A stretch of 27,333 bases of DNA, from positions 1-27,333 of the forward strand of contig JBDTQR010000030.1 of the NCBI GenBank assembly GCA_039932095.1. Direction: 5' to 3'. The notes under the pieces are model-generated. The model saw nothing but the letters and a program-made list of their open reading frames with translations. It was not told where the DNA came from and did not search any database. The translations under genes and the position numbers were made by a program. This DNA is from Stagnihabitans sp039932095. GTDB taxonomy: Bacteria; Pseudomonadota; Alphaproteobacteria; Rhodobacterales; Rhodobacteraceae. Shown piece by piece: positions 1 to 7,890 of this stretch (the first letter of the stretch is position 1; every line of letters starts with the position of its first letter).

Positions 1-1
1 G

Positions 2-1057
2 GCCGGTACGGGCGACTTCTCCAACCTGGAGCAGGCTGAAAACTATGTCGAAAGCCTGAAGAAGGCCGCTGATCCGGCAAGCCCGGCCAAGCTGGCCTTT
101 GGTCCGCGCACCATCGGTTACACCTTGTTGCCGAACATGTCGGGCAACGGCTGGGGTGAACCCGATGCCAACGGCCAGGCGGTGCGCGAGTTGAACCGCA
201 ACCTCGATTTCCGCAAGGCCATCACCTATGGGCTTGACCGGCAACGTCTGGGCGACAGTCTTGTCAAAGGGCCGTTCACCTCGATCTATCCGGGCGGCAT
301 CTATGCCGGGACCTCGTTCTATGACAAGGCGTCCACCGTCTACTACCCGTTCGATGTGGCCTCGGCCAAGGCGGAACTGGAAGCGGCCGGGCTGAAGGAC
401 ACCGACGGCGACGGGTTCGTGAACCTGCCGGACGGCGGCGGCAATGTGAACGTCACCCTGCTGACGCAGTCTGACTATGCCACCGACAAGAACCTCGCCG
501 AAGGCGTGGTGGCGATGATGGGTGACATCGGCGTCAAGATTTCGCTCAATGCTTTGGGCGGCAAGGACTTTGACAATGCCCGCGACAGCGGCAAGTTCGA
601 CTGGATCGTGGTGCGCAACGGCACCGAACTGATCACCGTGGTGCAGAACACCACGGCACTTGCCCCGGTCGGCCCGACCACGGACGTGAACCACCGCGCC
701 AATGCGGCCGGTGAGATGGACCTGATGGACTACGAAAAGGATCTCGTGGATACCGTCAACAAGTTCATGGCCAGCCGTGACAGCGCCGAGAAGATCGAAC
801 TGATGAAGCACTATCAGAACGTCTATACCACCAATCTGGATGGTATTGGTCTGACAGCCTATCCGGGGGCGCTGATCATCAACAAGCGCTTTGCCAACAT
901 CCCTCCGGGCGCGCCGATCTTCATGTACAACTGGGCCGAGGACAACATCATCCGCGAGCGGGTGTTCGTGCCGAAAGACCAGCAGATCAACGCCGAACTG
1001 CATCCGGAAACTTTGCCGGGTGCGCCAGGCTCGGCTGGTCCGATCAAGGCGAACTGA
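2..1057 (+). CDS. ABC transporter family-5 solute-binding protein, C-terminal part (5' truncated)
   Basis: The reading frame is open from base 2 to the TGA at 1055-1057 and gives the last 351 residues of a larger protein; the start and any signal peptide lie outside the window. The fragment has the style of the C-terminal lobe of SBP_bac_5 (peptide/nickel/oligosaccharide) binding proteins: a run like 'NRNLDFRKAITYGLDRQRL', where helper residues of the second lobe return to the hinge, then an alternating alpha/beta domain with 'LKDTDGDGF'. Full-length members have about 500-700 residues. Two permeases and a double ATPase follow on the same strand, then a MelA homologue, so the ligand is more likely an alpha-galactoside than a peptide. 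Family-5 proteins that bind melibiose or raffinose are known (AgpA of Sinorhizobium meliloti). The periplasmic location is inferred from the family. The ligand cannot be read from this fragment. Confidence 0.9.
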   Translation, partial: AGTGDFSNLEQAENYVESLKKAADPASPAKLAFGPRTIGYTLLPNMSGNGWGEPDANGQAVRELNRNLDFRKAITYGLDRQRLGDSLVKGPFTSIYPGGIYAGTSFYDKASTVYYPFDVASAKAELEAAGLKDTDGDGFVNLPDGGGNVNVTLLTQSDYATDKNLAEGVVAMMGDIGVKISLNALGGKDFDNARDSGKFDWIVVRNGTELITVVQNTTALAPVGPTTDVNHRANAAGEMDLMDYEKDLVDTVNKFMASRDSAEKIELMKHYQNVYTTNLDGIGLTAYPGALIINKRFANIPPGAPIFMYNWAEDNIIRERVFVPKDQQINAELHPETLPGAPGSAGPIKAN

Positions 1058-1068
1058 GGCTGATGTCT

Positions 1069-1098
1069 TTGGCGGGCAGGGGCGACCCTGCCCGCCAA
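1069..1098 (+). promoter_or_regulatory. Perfect 13-bp hairpin with GCGA tetraloop between binding-protein and permease genes
   Basis: TTGGCGGGCAGGG (1069-1081) pairs exactly with CCCTGCCCGCCAA (1086-1098) across a GCGA loop, which is a GNRA tetraloop. It starts 11 bases after the stop of the binding-protein gene and ends 31 bases before the first permease. No T-run follows, so it is probably not a full terminator. In ABC operons a hairpin at this place commonly stabilises the binding-protein mRNA against 3' exonucleases and lowers permease expression; that role is inferred here. Confidence 0.75.
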
Positions 1099-1129
1099 TC
1101 CTCCGAACCAACAAGAAGTCAGGTCCGCC

Positions 1130-2158
1130 ATGCTGCGCTTCCTCGGCATCCGCCTGCTGCAGGCGATTCCGGTGCTGATCGTGATGTCCATCATCACCTT
1201 CATCATCATTCAGGCCCCGCCGGGCGATTACGGCGACTTCATCCGCACTAACATGATCACCCAGGGTAACGCGACACCCGAGGCCGCAACCCGTGCCGCC
1301 GAGCAGTACCGCGAATCGCATGGGCTGAATGATCCGATGCCGGTGCAATATCTGCGCTGGATGTGGGGCATCGTGTCGCAAGGCGATTTCGGGCAGAGCT
1401 ACCTTTACAACAAGCCAGTGTCCGACGTGATCGCCTCGCGGCTGCCGAAAACCATCATGATCGCGCTGACCTGCCACATTCTGGCATCCCTGTTCGGCAT
1501 CAGTTTCGGCATCATCGCCGCGACCCGGCAATACACCTGGGTCGACACATTGCTGTCCTTTGTCTCATTCCTCGGCATGACGGTGCCGCGCTTTCTGATG
1601 GCTTTGGTGATCCTGTATCTGCTGGCCTACAAATTCAACGTCCAGGAAATCGGCTCGTTCTATTCATCGAAATTCGGCGGGCAGGTGTTCTGGCTCGGCT
1701 GGTTCGATTTCAACTGGGCCAAGCTGTGGAACCTGATCCAGCATATCTGGCCCGTGATTGCGGTGGCGACCATCGGCGGGCTGGCCTACAACATGCGGGT
1801 CATGCGGGCCAACCTCTTGGACACGCTGAACATGCAATATGTCGAGACTGCACGCGCCAAGGGCCTGTCCGAGGGCAATGTGATCCTGCGCCATGCGGTG
1901 CCGAACGCCTTGCATCCGCTGATCGCCTATCAGGGCGTGGTGCTGCCCTACATGCTGACCGGGGAAATCGAGGTTGCCATCGTGTTTGGCCTGGCCACCA
2001 TCGGGCCGGCCATCGTCGGGTCGATGGCGATTGGCGACGTGTTCGTGACGGCCAGCCTGTTGCTGGTTCTGGGGGCGACCTTGATCATCGGCAACATCAT
2101 CGCAGACTTGCTGCTGGTCTGGCTCGATCCGCGCATCAGGGTGGGGAATGACGCATGA
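1130..2158 (+). CDS. ABC transporter permease, DppB/OppB type
   Basis: This 342-residue inner-membrane protein is the first permease of a family-5 importer. It starts with the typical DppB N-terminus: a first membrane helix around residues 9-29 after 'FLGIRLLQ', followed by the short 'QAPPGDYGDF' segment. Several more helices fall between residues 105 and 330. The cytoplasmic EAA-type coupling loop that contacts the ATPase is seen at about residues 238-266 ('YVETARAKGLSEGNVILRHA'). Length is normal for the family (about 310-340). The ATG at 1130 has a weak AGG Shine-Dalgarno at 1121. The gene overlaps the next permease by four bases (ATGA), so the two are translationally coupled. It should form a heterodimer with that product. 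Substrate is inferred from the downstream melA. Confidence 0.93.
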   Translation: MLRFLGIRLLQAIPVLIVMSIITFIIIQAPPGDYGDFIRTNMITQGNATPEAATRAAEQYRESHGLNDPMPVQYLRWMWGIVSQGDFGQSYLYNKPVSDVIASRLPKTIMIALTCHILASLFGISFGIIAATRQYTWVDTLLSFVSFLGMTVPRFLMALVILYLLAYKFNVQEIGSFYSSKFGGQVFWLGWFDFNWAKLWNLIQHIWPVIAVATIGGLAYNMRVMRANLLDTLNMQYVETARAKGLSEGNVILRHAVPNALHPLIAYQGVVLPYMLTGEIEVAIVFGLATIGPAIVGSMAIGDVFVTASLLLVLGATLIIGNIIADLLLVWLDPRIRVGNDA

Positions 2159-3276
2159 CAATGCATGAAGGCGAGGCCGAGGACGGCCGGATTTCCACCG
2201 CACCCACCGCCAATCAAAGCTATCCCGCGCTGGTGTGGCGCCGGTTCCGCCGCTCGGTTCCCGGGATGCTGGGGTTCACCATGGTAAGCCTGCTGCTGCT
2301 GGTGGCGATCTTTGCCGAGTTTGTGGCACCGATGGACCCGAACCAACCCACGGCGTCTTTCGCGCCGCCGGATCACCTGTCGTTTTTCACCAAGGACGGT
2401 TTCACCCTGTTCCCGGTCGCCTATTCGATAGTCGAGGGCACCGAACTGGACCCGGTGACCTATCAGCCGGTGATGGCGCCGGACATGGACCATCCCCGCC
2501 ATCTGCAACCGTTCGCCGCAGGGACACCGTACCGGTTGTGGGGCCTTATCCCGATGCGCCGTCATCTGATCGGCGTGGTCGATGGCTCGCCCCTGCATCT
2601 GTTGGGCACCGACAAGCTGGGCCGCGATATTCTGAGCCGGGGCATCTATGGCAGCCGGTTGACGCTGACCATCGCGCTGGTGTCGATCTCGCTGATCACC
2701 ACCATCGGCACGCTGCTGGGCATTACCTCGGGCTATATCGGCGGGCGGTTCGACATGTGGTTTCAGCGCTTTGTCGAGGTGATCCTGGCCTTCCCGCAAC
2801 TGCCGCTGTACCTCGCCCTTGCCACCCTGATCCCGCCCACCGCACCGTCATGGCTGTTTTTGACCTTCGTCATTCTGGTGATCGTGGGCCTCGGCTGGGC
2901 GCAGCTCAGTCGCGAGGTGCGCGGCAAGACCATGTCGATGGCGCGGGTCGACTATGTGCGGGCGGCGGTGGCGGTTGGCGCATCGGACGGCCGGATCATC
3001 ACCCGGCATATCCTGCCCAACGTGCTGAGCCATGTCATCGTGGCGGTGACCTTGGGCATTCCGAACATCATCCTTCTGGAAAGCTTTCTCGGCTTTCTCG
3101 GCTTTGCCGTGAAGCCGCCGCTGATCTCGTGGGGGCTGATGCTGCAGGACGCGCAGACCTTTTCGTCGATCGGGTCATACCCGTGGATCCTTGCCCCGGT
3201 GGGCTTCGTTCTGTTGGCCGTGTTTTCGTTCAACGCGCTGGGCGATGGCCTGCGCGATGCCGTTGACCCGTATTGA
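2155..3276 (+). CDS. ABC transporter permease, DppC/OppC type, with long periplasmic insertion
   Basis: This 373-residue permease is the partner of the DppB-like protein, with which it overlaps by four bases. A helix lies at about residues 37-59. The DppC hallmark 'LGTDKLGRDILSRGIYGSR' begins at residue 150, followed by the MetI-like membrane domain. The EAA coupling loop starts near residue 265 ('VDYVRAAVAVGASDGRII'), and the conserved 'SWGLMLQDA' lies near the C-terminus. Typical DppC proteins have about 280-300 residues; the excess is an insertion of roughly 85 residues (about 63-149) between the first helix and the LGTD motif, which should lie on the periplasmic side. Such a segment could contact the large sugar-type binding protein, but that is inference. 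The ATPase gene follows after nine bases. Confidence 0.92.
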   Translation: MTMHEGEAEDGRISTAPTANQSYPALVWRRFRRSVPGMLGFTMVSLLLLVAIFAEFVAPMDPNQPTASFAPPDHLSFFTKDGFTLFPVAYSIVEGTELDPVTYQPVMAPDMDHPRHLQPFAAGTPYRLWGLIPMRRHLIGVVDGSPLHLLGTDKLGRDILSRGIYGSRLTLTIALVSISLITTIGTLLGITSGYIGGRFDMWFQRFVEVILAFPQLPLYLALATLIPPTAPSWLFLTFVILVIVGLGWAQLSREVRGKTMSMARVDYVRAAVAVGASDGRIITRHILPNVLSHVIVAVTLGIPNIILLESFLGFLGFAVKPPLISWGLMLQDAQTFSSIGSYPWILAPVGFVLLAVFSFNALGDGLRDAVDPY

Positions 3277-3285
3277 GGTAGGGCC

Positions 3286-4914
3286 ATGAAAGACATGAAC
3301 ACAACCGGTGATCTGGTGATCGACGCCCGCAACATCGGCGTCAACTTCAAGGTGCTGGACGGCGAGGTCGAGGCGGTGCGCGACGTGTCGTTCCGCTTGC
3401 ACAAGGGCCAGACAATTGCCTTGGTGGGCGAGTCGGGCTCGGGCAAGTCGGTGACGGCGCGGGCGATCATGCGGCTCTTGACCAAGCGCGCCATGGTGTC
3501 GGCGAAGACCGAGATCATGTATGACGGCAAGGACATGGCCCGCCTGCCGCAGACCGAAATGCGCCGTCTGCGCGGCAATCGTCTGACGATGATCTTTCAA
3601 GAACCGATGTCGTCGCTGAACCCGGTCTACACGGTCGGCCAGCAGATCGTCGAGGTGCTGCGCATCCACAACAAGATCAGCAAGGCCGATGCCTGGAAAA
3701 AGGCCGTGGCGCTGTTGACCGAGGTGCAGATCCCTGACCCGGAATCGCGCGTTGGGCAATACCCGCACCAGTTGTCGGGCGGTCAGCGGCAACGCGTTAT
3801 GATCGCGATGGCACTGGCCAACAACCCCGATGTGCTGATCGCGGATGAGCCGACGACCGCGCTCGACGTGACGGTGCAGGCCGAGATTCTCAACCTGATC
3901 GCGGCGTTGAAGGAAAAGACCGGAATGGCGGTGATCCTGATCACCCATGACCTGACGGTGGTGCGGCAGTTCGCCAACTATGTCTATGTGATGCAGCACG
4001 GCGAGGTGAAGGAAGCGGGGGCGACCGAAAGCCTGTTCACCGACCCGCAGCATCCCTACACCAAACGGCTACTCGGCTCGGAACCCAAGGGCCGGGCCAA
4101 TCCGCTGGAGGGCAGCCCGGAAACCGTGCTGGAGGGTCGCAACATCCGCGTGACCTATATGCTGCGCCGGGGCGGGGCGTTCCGCGGCAGCTATCATCCG
4201 TTGCAGGCGGTCGACGGGTTGTCGCTGGATCTCAAGCGCGGGGAAACGCTGGGGCTGGTGGGCGAATCCGGCTCGGGCAAGACCACGTTCGGCCAGGCCC
4301 TGTTGCGGCTGAACAAGCTGACTTCGGGTGAAGTGTCATTCTTGGGCCAGCGGATCGAAACCTATGACCGCGGTCAGATGAAACCCTATCGCAGCCGGAT
4401 GCAGGTGGTGTTTCAGGACCCGTTCGCCAGTCTGAACCCGCGCATGTCAGTGCGTCAGATCATCGAAGAGGGGCTGACCGTCAACAAGATCGGCAAGTCC
4501 GGGGCCGACCGGGTGGAGCGGGTGCGTCAGGCGCTGCGTGACAGCGGCCTGCCCGACACCATCCTGTCTCGCTTTCCGCATGAGTTTTCCGGCGGCCAGC
4601 GCCAGCGTCTGGCCATCGCCCGGGCGATTGCGCTGGAGCCCGAGTTCATCCTGCTGGATGAGCCGACCTCGGCGCTCGACCTGTCGGTTCAGGCGCAGAT
4701 CATCGATCTCTTGCGGCAATTGCAGCGCGACAAGGGGCTGAGCTATCTGTTCATCAGCCATGACCTGAAGGTGGTGCGCGCGTTGTGCCACCGCGTCATC
4801 GTCATGCAGAACGGCAAGATTGTGGAACAGGGGCCGGTGCGCGACGTGCTGGAGAACCCTGCGACCGACTATACCAAGCGGCTGGTCCGTGCCGCCTTTG
4901 AAATTGCAACCTGA
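3286..4914 (+). CDS. ABC transporter double ATP-binding protein (DppD-DppF fusion)
   Basis: A single 542-residue protein carries both nucleotide-binding domains of a family-5 importer, so no second ATPase gene is needed. Domain 1 has Walker A GESGSGKS at residues 48-55, the signature LSGGQRQRV from 163 and Walker B with D187-E188. Domain 2 has Walker A GESGSGKT at 326-333, the signature FSGGQRQRL from 434 and Walker B with D458-E459. Each domain ends with the oligopeptide-transporter tail (DPQHPYTKRLL near residue 255 and NPATDYTKRLV near the C-terminus). Both active sites look complete. The start at 3286 follows a GAGG just after the previous stop; an ATG three codons later is possible. melA starts eight bases after the stop, so the ATPase and alpha-galactosidase are clearly in one operon. 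Confidence 0.95.
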   Translation: MKDMNTTGDLVIDARNIGVNFKVLDGEVEAVRDVSFRLHKGQTIALVGESGSGKSVTARAIMRLLTKRAMVSAKTEIMYDGKDMARLPQTEMRRLRGNRLTMIFQEPMSSLNPVYTVGQQIVEVLRIHNKISKADAWKKAVALLTEVQIPDPESRVGQYPHQLSGGQRQRVMIAMALANNPDVLIADEPTTALDVTVQAEILNLIAALKEKTGMAVILITHDLTVVRQFANYVYVMQHGEVKEAGATESLFTDPQHPYTKRLLGSEPKGRANPLEGSPETVLEGRNIRVTYMLRRGGAFRGSYHPLQAVDGLSLDLKRGETLGLVGESGSGKTTFGQALLRLNKLTSGEVSFLGQRIETYDRGQMKPYRSRMQVVFQDPFASLNPRMSVRQIIEEGLTVNKIGKSGADRVERVRQALRDSGLPDTILSRFPHEFSGGQRQRLAIARAIALEPEFILLDEPTSALDLSVQAQIIDLLRQLQRDKGLSYLFISHDLKVVRALCHRVIVMQNGKIVEQGPVRDVLENPATDYTKRLVRAAFEIAT

Positions 4915-4922
4915 GGTCAATC

Positions 4923-6290
4923 ATGTCCAAACCCATCGTCACCTTCATCGGCGCAGGCTCTGCCGTATTCGCCAAGAACATCGCGGGTGATATCCTGAGC
5001 CGGCCTGCCCTGGCGGGTGCCGAAATCCGCCTGATGGATATCAATCCGCAGCGGCTGGAAGAGTCCGAGATCATCATCGGCAAGCTGAACCAGACCCTTG
5101 GCGGCAAGGCCACCGTCAAGACCTATGCCAACCAGCGCCGCGCGCTGGAGGGGACGGATTTCGTGGTGTGCTGCTTTCAGGTCGGCGGCTATGACCCCTG
5201 CACGATCACCGATTTCGAAGTGCCGAAGAAATTCGGCCTGCGCCAGACCATCGCCGACACGCTGGGGATTGGCGGCATCATGCGCGGCATCCGCACCGTG
5301 CCGGTGCTGTGGTCGATCTGCGAAGACATGATGCAGGTCGCACCGAACGCGATCATGATGCAATACGTCAATCCGATGGCGATCAACACCTGGGCAATTG
5401 CCGCCAAATACCCCAAAATCCGCCAGGTTGGCCTCTGCCATTCGGTGCAGGGCACAGCTTACGAACTGGCCCGCGATCTGGACATTCCGGTCGAGGAAAT
5501 CCGCTACATCGCCGCCGGGATCAACCATATGGCGTTCTACAAGACCTTTGAACATCGCCAGCCCGACGGGACCTACAAGGACCTCTATCCCGCGCTGAAA
5601 CAGGGGTATCGGGAAGGGCGTTTTCCGAAACCCTCGTCGTGGAACCCGCGCTGCCCCAACAAGGTGCGCTATGAAATGCTGACCCGGCTGGGCTATTTCG
5701 TGACGGAATCCTCCGAGCATTTCGCCGAATACACGCCGTGGTTCATCAAACGCGACCGGCCCGACCTGATCGAACGCTTTGGCATCCCGCTGGACGAATA
5801 TCCGGTGCGCTGCATCGAACAGATCGCCCGCTGGAAGAAAGAGGCAGAGACCTTGAAGACCGCCAATGTCGTCGAGGTCAAGGAAAGCCACGAATATGCC
5901 AGCCAGATTGTCAATTCGGTGGTGACCGGCGAGCCATCGGTGATCTACGGCAACCACGGCAACAAGGGCTATATCCCGCAATTGCCCGATGGCTGTGCCG
6001 TTGAAGTGCCGACGCTGGTCGACCATATGGGCTTGCAACCGACCGTGGTGCGCGACATCCCGCCGCAACTGATCGCGTTGATGCGGACCAATATCAACGT
6101 GCAGGACTTGACGGTGCAGGCGCTGTTGACCGAGAACCCCGAACATATCTATCACGCGGCGATGCTGGACCCGCATACCGGGGCGGAACTCGACCTCGAC
6201 CAGATCTGGGCGCTGACCCACGACCTGTTGGCGGCGCATGGAGACTGGTTGCCGGAATGGGCGCGGGTTGATCAGCGCAAGGCCGGGTGA
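4923..6290 (+). CDS. melA: Alpha-galactosidase, glycoside hydrolase family 4 (MelA-type)
   Basis: The 455-residue product matches E. coli MelA (451 residues) almost end to end as I recall it: 'ITFIGAGS'-type NAD-binding start, 'DFEV..K.GL.QTIADTLG.GGIMR', 'QVGLCHSVQGTA', 'AGINHMAFY' and 'GYFVTESSEHFAEYTPWF'. GH4 enzymes hydrolyse glycosides by an NAD+ and Mn2+ dependent redox-elimination mechanism. Predicted metal ligands are C172 (in CHSVQ) and H202 (in GINH). The enzyme should act in the cytoplasm on melibiose-like alpha-galactosides brought in by the preceding ABC system. The ATG at 4923 sits behind a GAGG that overlaps the end of the ATPase gene. GH4 members with the same fold also take glucuronides or galacturonides, but similarity to MelA is high enough to favour alpha-galactosidase. 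Confidence 0.93.
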   Translation: MSKPIVTFIGAGSAVFAKNIAGDILSRPALAGAEIRLMDINPQRLEESEIIIGKLNQTLGGKATVKTYANQRRALEGTDFVVCCFQVGGYDPCTITDFEVPKKFGLRQTIADTLGIGGIMRGIRTVPVLWSICEDMMQVAPNAIMMQYVNPMAINTWAIAAKYPKIRQVGLCHSVQGTAYELARDLDIPVEEIRYIAAGINHMAFYKTFEHRQPDGTYKDLYPALKQGYREGRFPKPSSWNPRCPNKVRYEMLTRLGYFVTESSEHFAEYTPWFIKRDRPDLIERFGIPLDEYPVRCIEQIARWKKEAETLKTANVVEVKESHEYASQIVNSVVTGEPSVIYGNHGNKGYIPQLPDGCAVEVPTLVDHMGLQPTVVRDIPPQLIALMRTNINVQDLTVQALLTENPEHIYHAAMLDPHTGAELDLDQIWALTHDLLAAHGDWLPEWARVDQRKAG

Positions 6291-6296
6291 ATAAGG

Positions 6297-6321
6297 CCGG
6301 GGGGATGTCACATCCCCCCGG
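6297..6321 (+). terminator. Strong GC hairpin after melA (possible terminator or mRNA stabiliser)
   Basis: CCGGGGGGATG (6297-6307) pairs perfectly with CATCCCCCCGG (6311-6321) across a TCA loop, seven bases after the melA stop. No T-run follows, so a classical intrinsic terminator is doubtful. It separates the transporter-melA block from the halogenase gene and probably reduces read-through or protects the upstream mRNA. Confidence 0.6.
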
Positions 6322-6330
6322 ACCCCCCGC

Positions 6331-6344
6331 GGGATATTTGGGCC
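6331..6344. repeat. Intergenic 14-bp element GGGATATTTGGGCC, copy 1
   Basis: This sequence, just after the melA hairpin, recurs with one mismatch at 25028-25041 in another intergenic spacer. Both copies sit in C/G-rich surroundings outside genes. From memory, similar GGGATATTTG elements are common between genes in Rhodobacteraceae, but their role is unknown to me. Confidence 0.5.
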
Positions 6345-6345
6345 A

Positions 6346-6374
6346 TTGTGTAAGGCGCAAATTTTAGCTAAATT
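6346..6374 (+). promoter_or_regulatory. Possible weak promoter and palindrome upstream of halogenase gene
   Basis: An AT-rich island breaks the GC-rich spacer. TTGTGT (6346-6351) and TAAATT (6369-6374) are 17 bases apart, a weak match to a sigma-70 promoter. The perfect palindrome TTTAGCTAAA (6363-6372) overlaps the putative -10 box and could be an operator. A Shine-Dalgarno AGGGGA (6377-6382) precedes the ATG at 6388. This is suggestive only. Confidence 0.3.
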
Positions 6375-6387
6375 GTAGGGGATTGGC

Positions 6388-7884
6388 ATGTGGCCGAGGC
6401 AGATCGTCATTGTTGGTGGCGGCACGGCGGGGTGGCTGGCCGCCATGATGCTATCGGATGTCGTGGCCCGCAAAGGCTGGGACAGCCAGATTACCGTCAT
6501 CGAATCGTCGAAGATCGGGGTGATCGGCGTGGGCGAAGGCTCCACCGCCGTGTTCCGCCAGATGCTGCGGCATTTCGGTCTGGAGGAAGCGGAGTTTCTG
6601 CGCGAGACCGGGGCGACGATCAAATACGGCATCCGCCACCGCGATTGGCGGCGGGTCGGGCATTCCTATGATGGCCCGATCGACAACCCGCAGCTGGTGG
6701 CCGGTGGGGCCGAGTTGGACCTTTATGCGGTCGCGGCGGGGCGGTCGGTTGGCGAAGCGCATCTGTTCCAGCACCTGTTGAACGGACAGAAGGCGCCGGT
6801 GGCCTTGGTCGGCGGCAGGCCAGTGCAGGCGGGGCCGTTCCATTATGCCTATCATTTCGATCAGGCCATGGTCGGGGCCTGGCTCCGGCGCAAGGCCAAG
6901 GGCATCACGCTGATCGACGATCAGGTGACTGGGGTCGAGATGGGTGAAGGCGGGATTGCCGCGCTGACCCTTGAAAGTGGCCAGCGGGTTGCGGGCGATT
7001 TCTTTGTCGATTGCACCGGGTTCCGGCGGCGGTTGATCGGGGAGTTGGGCGCAGATTGGATCAGTTACCGCGACACGCTGCCGGTCAACCGGGCGATGCC
7101 GTTCTGGGTTGATCTGAAGGATGGCGAGGAGATTTCACCCTGCACGCTGGCCTGGGCGCAGAAATCGGGTTGGCTATGGTGGATCCCGACGCAGGGCCGC
7201 CATGGCGCGGGCTATGTCTATTCCGACGCCCATTGCACCCCGGATCAGGCCAAAGCCGAGGTTGAAGCCGCTCTGGGCTTTGAAATCCACCCCCGCAACG
7301 ACATCAGGATTGACGCCGGGCGGTTGCGCGACGCCTGGATCGGCAATTGTGTGGCGGTCGGGCTGGCGTCAAGCTTTCTGGAGCCGCTGGAGGCGACCTC
7401 GATCCATGGCACCATCGTGCAGATGATGATGCTATCGGAATGGCTGGGGCAGGGTGACGGCCGCAACCTGTACAACGCGGCGGTGGCGGGACAGGTCGAT
7501 GATTACCGCGATTTCATCCGGCTGCATTACGTCAGCGAGCGGCGCGACAGTCCGTTCTGGCGCGATGTGGCGGCGAGCCATCCCGCTGCGGTGACCGACC
7601 GGCAGGCGCTGTGGCGGCAACGCCTGCCACGTCATGACGACTTCGCGCCGTTTCCCGCCGGGCTGGCGCATCTGGGATTGGCCCATGTGCAAGAGCAGCT
7701 TTATATCCCGGTGCTGGATGGTCTGGGGCTGTTGAGCCGACCGGCGGCGCAGGCCGCGATGGCGGCCAATCCCAAGGCCCGCGATCTGGCACGCAAGACT
7801 CATGCGGCGCTGGTTGCCGAATACGGCCGAGCGGCGGCGCAATGCCTGCCGCACCGGGCGTGGTTGCAGTCGCTGTCCGTGTAA
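6388..7884 (+). CDS. Flavin-dependent tryptophan-halogenase family protein
   Basis: This 498-residue protein belongs to the Trp_halogenase family, which uses FADH2 and O2 to make HOCl/HOBr and carries it to an aromatic substrate through a lysine. The FAD-binding GGGTAG is at residues 10-15. The catalytic lysine falls exactly at K79 (in 'ATIKYGIRHRDW'), as in PrnA. The halogenase hallmark WxWxIP is W262-L-W264-W-I-P267. The conserved glutamate motif is EPLEATSIH with E335. Compared with PrnA/RebH 'EPLESTG', the Ser after the glutamate is Ala and the following Gly is Ser, a variation I associate with the uncharacterised proteobacterial (BrvH-like) branch rather than free-tryptophan halogenases. 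No flavin reductase is visible in the window. It lies 97 bases after melA on the same strand, behind a hairpin, and ends six bases from the convergent AraC gene. Substrate is unknown. Confidence 0.9.
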   Translation: MWPRQIVIVGGGTAGWLAAMMLSDVVARKGWDSQITVIESSKIGVIGVGEGSTAVFRQMLRHFGLEEAEFLRETGATIKYGIRHRDWRRVGHSYDGPIDNPQLVAGGAELDLYAVAAGRSVGEAHLFQHLLNGQKAPVALVGGRPVQAGPFHYAYHFDQAMVGAWLRRKAKGITLIDDQVTGVEMGEGGIAALTLESGQRVAGDFFVDCTGFRRRLIGELGADWISYRDTLPVNRAMPFWVDLKDGEEISPCTLAWAQKSGWLWWIPTQGRHGAGYVYSDAHCTPDQAKAEVEAALGFEIHPRNDIRIDAGRLRDAWIGNCVAVGLASSFLEPLEATSIHGTIVQMMMLSEWLGQGDGRNLYNAAVAGQVDDYRDFIRLHYVSERRDSPFWRDVAASHPAAVTDRQALWRQRLPRHDDFAPFPAGLAHLGLAHVQEQLYIPVLDGLGLLSRPAAQAAMAANPKARDLARKTHAALVAEYGRAAAQCLPHRAWLQSLSV

Positions 7885-7890
7885 GGATCG

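Noticed and set aside
475..702. Small minus-strand frame inside the binding-protein gene
   Set aside because: It has no ribosome-binding site or recognisable motif and is fully covered by a convincing gene.
4917..6632. Minus-strand open frame of 571 codons opposite melA
   Set aside because: It is the complement of a gene that matches MelA along its whole length; no independent motif.
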